Both the position numbers and the translations under genes were made by a program. From Candidatus Parcubacteria bacterium (GTDB lineage Bacteria > Patescibacteriota > Minisyncoccia > Phycocordibacterales > Zambryskibacteraceae): DNA of 6,482 nucleotides. The stretch lies in assembly GCA_019661845.1 (NCBI GenBank), contig JAIFWL010000021.1, positions 1 through 6,482 of the forward strand. The letters are read 5' to 3'. The notes beneath the pieces were generated by a model that saw nothing but the letters and a program-made list of their open reading frames with translations, was not told the DNA's origin and ran no database searches. Shown here in pieces: positions 5,267 to 6,482 of the stretch. Position 1 is the first letter of the stretch; every line of letters begins with the position of its first letter.

Positions 5267-5291
5267 CATGTCAAGATTCAACCTTGGCATG
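5267..5291. repeat. Imperfect 9-bp dyad (CATGTCAAG / CTTGGCATG), operator-like
   Basis: CATGTCAAG (5267-5275) and CTTGGCATG (5283-5291) form a dyad with 8 of 9 positions complementary and a 7-bp spacer. The TGTCAAG of the left arm recurs at 5214-5220 over the -35 of the membrane protein promoter, so one protein might bind both. It lies between that promoter and the lycopene cyclase stop. The stem would be better as rightward RNA (a G-U pair) than as leftward RNA (a mismatch), so it is not a convincing leftward terminator. Confidence 0.4.
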
Positions 5292-5327
5292 TGGAGGGAG
5301 GAAATTAATTAAAGCAATCACGTCGCG

Positions 5328-6029
5328 TCACCATTTCTTAGTTAGCATTTTTCTAGATGGGATAGATGTATAAAAACCAATAATAATTACAGAATTGAAA
5401 ATTCCAAATAATATATCGTCCCAATAGATATGACCTATATGTCCAAGTAAAGAAACTTCACTATAATGCCACGCCCCTAATGGTACGAAGATATTATCAA
5501 TAATTATTACTATACAAGCCATACATAGACAGGTTGCTAATAAACGAACTTCATCTATACGCTCACCCTTTCTCCATAAATAAAAAATTGAAGGAATAAT
5601 AGCAAAAAATAAAAGCCACTTTATATATGAGATTGGATTAGTTATTAAAGAAATAACTAAAATAAATTGCAGAAAAAATATAATGCACAATAATGGAATT
5701 TCTTTAAAATGAGGCTCGGATATAGTGTGTTTTTTAAATCTTGGGAGAGACGTGTAAATGCCCAAAACCATAACTGTAAGCCATATGCCAAATATATATT
5801 CTTCTATAGGTATACCTATAATTCGCCAACTCACGTTCGCATCAAGGAATCCCCAGATACCTGTTTTAATGGCAACAGTGTCCCACACAATGGTCGCTAT
5901 TAAACTTAGAACTAAAATTAAGTAAAGCTTATTTTTATTTAGATGCTTATCTTTCCATAAAACAAAAAAAGTAAATGGTATAAGAATGATAAGTGTCAAA
6001 AAAGTATATATCGGTAATGCTTCAAACAT
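5328..6029 (-). CDS. Fused heterodimer-type lycopene cyclase domain protein (CrtYc/CrtYd-like)
   Basis: 233 aa, about six to seven hydrophobic helices, matching the usual length of fused CrtYcd-type cyclases, which turn linear lycopene ends into ionone rings in the membrane. Two homologous halves are visible. First half: IVWDTVAIKTGIWGF (47-61) and GIPIEEYIFG (72-81), the family's P-x-E-E motif. Second half: IIIDNIFVPLGAWHYS (175-190) and IYWDDILFG (201-209). The second motif lacks the Pro and has Asp-Asp for Glu-Glu (residues 202-205), a departure that could alter activity. The gene is extremely AT-rich (sampled lines 18-30% GC), unlike its neighbours, which suggests recent transfer. It has its own promoter 6 nt before the ATG. 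No phytoene synthase, desaturase, rhodopsin or cleavage oxygenase is in view, so the pathway is unknown. Confidence 0.82.
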   Translation of the reverse strand: MFEALPIYTFLTLIILIPFTFFVLWKDKHLNKNKLYLILVLSLIATIVWDTVAIKTGIWGFLDANVSWRIIGIPIEEYIFGIWLTVMVLGIYTSLPRFKKHTISEPHFKEIPLLCIIFFLQFILVISLITNPISYIKWLLFFAIIPSIFYLWRKGERIDEVRLLATCLCMACIVIIIDNIFVPLGAWHYSEVSLLGHIGHIYWDDILFGIFNSVIIIGFYTSIPSRKMLTKKW

Positions 6030-6035
6030 TTAAAA

Positions 6036-6044
6036 ATTATAACA
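6036..6044 (-). promoter_or_regulatory. Consensus extended -10 promoter of the lycopene cyclase gene, leaderless
   Basis: The minus strand reads TGTTATAAT: a perfect TATAAT (6036-6041) with the TGn extension. The ATG (6029-6027) is only 6 nt downstream, so the transcript should start at the start codon. There is no SD. The -35 region (near 6059-6064) is a poor match, which an extended -10 can tolerate. The promoter occupies the short gap after the transketolase stop. Confidence 0.7.
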
Positions 6045-6062
6045 GATGATTCTAGAATTAAT

Positions 6063-6482
6063 TTATCGCTTTAAAATTCTTTTTACTGCTGCGAGGATTG
6101 CAGATTTGCCCATGCCGTAATGCTCGATAAGTTCCTCGGGAGTGCCAGATTGGCCGAATTGGTCATCGACGCCGATGAATTCAATTGGGACTGGAAAGTT
6201 CTTTGCTAAACATTCTGCTACTGCACTCCCCATGCCACCACGAATCTGATGCTCCTCAACCGTGATAATCCTCCCCGCTTTCTCGGCTAGTGCCACTATT
6301 GCTCGTTCATCGAGTGGTTTAATAGTTGAGAGATTCATCACTTCCACTTCTACATCACTTTCTTCAAGTTCCTTCGCCGCTTCAAGTGCTTTATACAAAA
6401 GGGCGCCTGTGGCAATGATCCCCACTTTAGGCTTCTTCGACTCCCAGAATATCTGCGCCTTACCAATCTCGAAAGGCGTCTT
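6063..6482 (-). CDS. tkt: Transketolase, C-terminal part (runs off the right edge)
   Basis: 140 codons visible; the frame is open to the window edge, so the true start lies outside. The GTG/ATG-like start at 6425 is internal: VGIIATG is preceded in frame by KTPFEIGKAQIFWESKKPK. The sequence matches the transketolase C-terminal domain: IIATGALLYKALEAAKEL, VMNLSTIKPLDERAI, IITVEEHQIRGGMGSAVAE, FIGVDDQFGQSGTPEELIEHYGM. Transketolase moves two-carbon units between sugar phosphates in the non-oxidative pentose phosphate pathway. Many Patescibacteria and archaea split transketolase into N- and C-terminal subunit genes; the ending here fits either a C-subunit or a full-length enzyme, as the upstream part is not visible. 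The lycopene cyclase gene follows 33 bp downstream on the same strand but has its own promoter. Confidence 0.9.
   Translation of the reverse strand, partial: KTPFEIGKAQIFWESKKPKVGIIATGALLYKALEAAKELEESDVEVEVMNLSTIKPLDERAIVALAEKAGRIITVEEHQIRGGMGSAVAECLAKNFPVPIEFIGVDDQFGQSGTPEELIEHYGMGKSAILAAVKRILKR

Noticed and set aside
5268..5312. Rightward 14-codon frame MSRFNLGMWREEIN
   Set aside because: Very short, no good SD, and it coincides with the inverted repeat, which explains the sequence better.
5709..5903. Rightward 64-aa frame inside the lycopene cyclase gene
   Set aside because: Antisense shadow of a gene with clear family motifs.
1..6482. CRISPR arrays, tRNA or rRNA genes, insertion sequences, integron attachment sites
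   Set aside because: Looked for on both strands. No regularly spaced repeats, cloverleaf-like segments, transposase motifs or terminal inverted repeats were seen.

Overview
This window most likely comes from a Candidate Phyla Radiation (Patescibacteria, Parcubacteria-like) genome. This is inferred from gene content and style: very tight gene packing, a transketolase whose C-terminal domain ends a gene, a class II aldolase beside a PfkB kinase, and start codons that sit directly on -10 boxes. No rRNA or other marker gene is present, so the placement is not proven.

Layout. (1) Positions 1-250 hold the promoter and perhaps the first codons of a leftward small gene, an operator-like repeat at 131-161, and a very strong leftward terminator at 177-210. 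(2) 251-497 is a small leftward unit: promoter, near-perfect Shine-Dalgarno, and a 63-aa HicB-like protein. (3) 494-3806 is a leftward three-gene operon of class II fructose-bisphosphate-type aldolase, GlcD/D-lactate dehydrogenase-like FAD oxidoreductase and SAM methyltransferase. Both junctions are the same one-base TAATG stop/start overlap. (4) A 36-bp gap at 3807-3842 carries two divergent extended -10 boxes. (5) 3843-4832 is a rightward PfkB-family sugar kinase. (6) 4834-5219 is a second small leftward unit: promoter, SD, 84-aa three-helix membrane protein, terminator. (7) 5328-6044 is a leftward, very AT-rich fused lycopene cyclase-type (CrtYc/CrtYd) membrane protein with its own start-proximal promoter. 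(8) 6063-6482 is the C-terminal part of a transketolase that runs off the right edge.

How the genes work together. Aldolase, PfkB kinase and transketolase fit a minimal sugar-phosphate metabolism (glycolysis / non-oxidative pentose phosphate). The FAD oxidoreductase would oxidise a 2-hydroxy acid. The methyltransferase and lycopene cyclase are possible isoprenoid or lipid modifiers, but no other carotenoid gene is visible.

Three base-composition classes sit side by side, estimated by hand from sampled lines: about 30% GC for the lycopene cyclase and methyltransferase, about 45-50% for the core metabolic genes, and about 50-58% for the two small units. There also seem to be two expression styles. 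Core-gene and cyclase promoters lie so close to the ATG that the mRNAs should be leaderless or nearly so. The small units have TTGACA promoters, leaders, SD sequences and GC-rich terminators. The repeated small-unit architecture and the leaderless promoters are the most notable features of the window.
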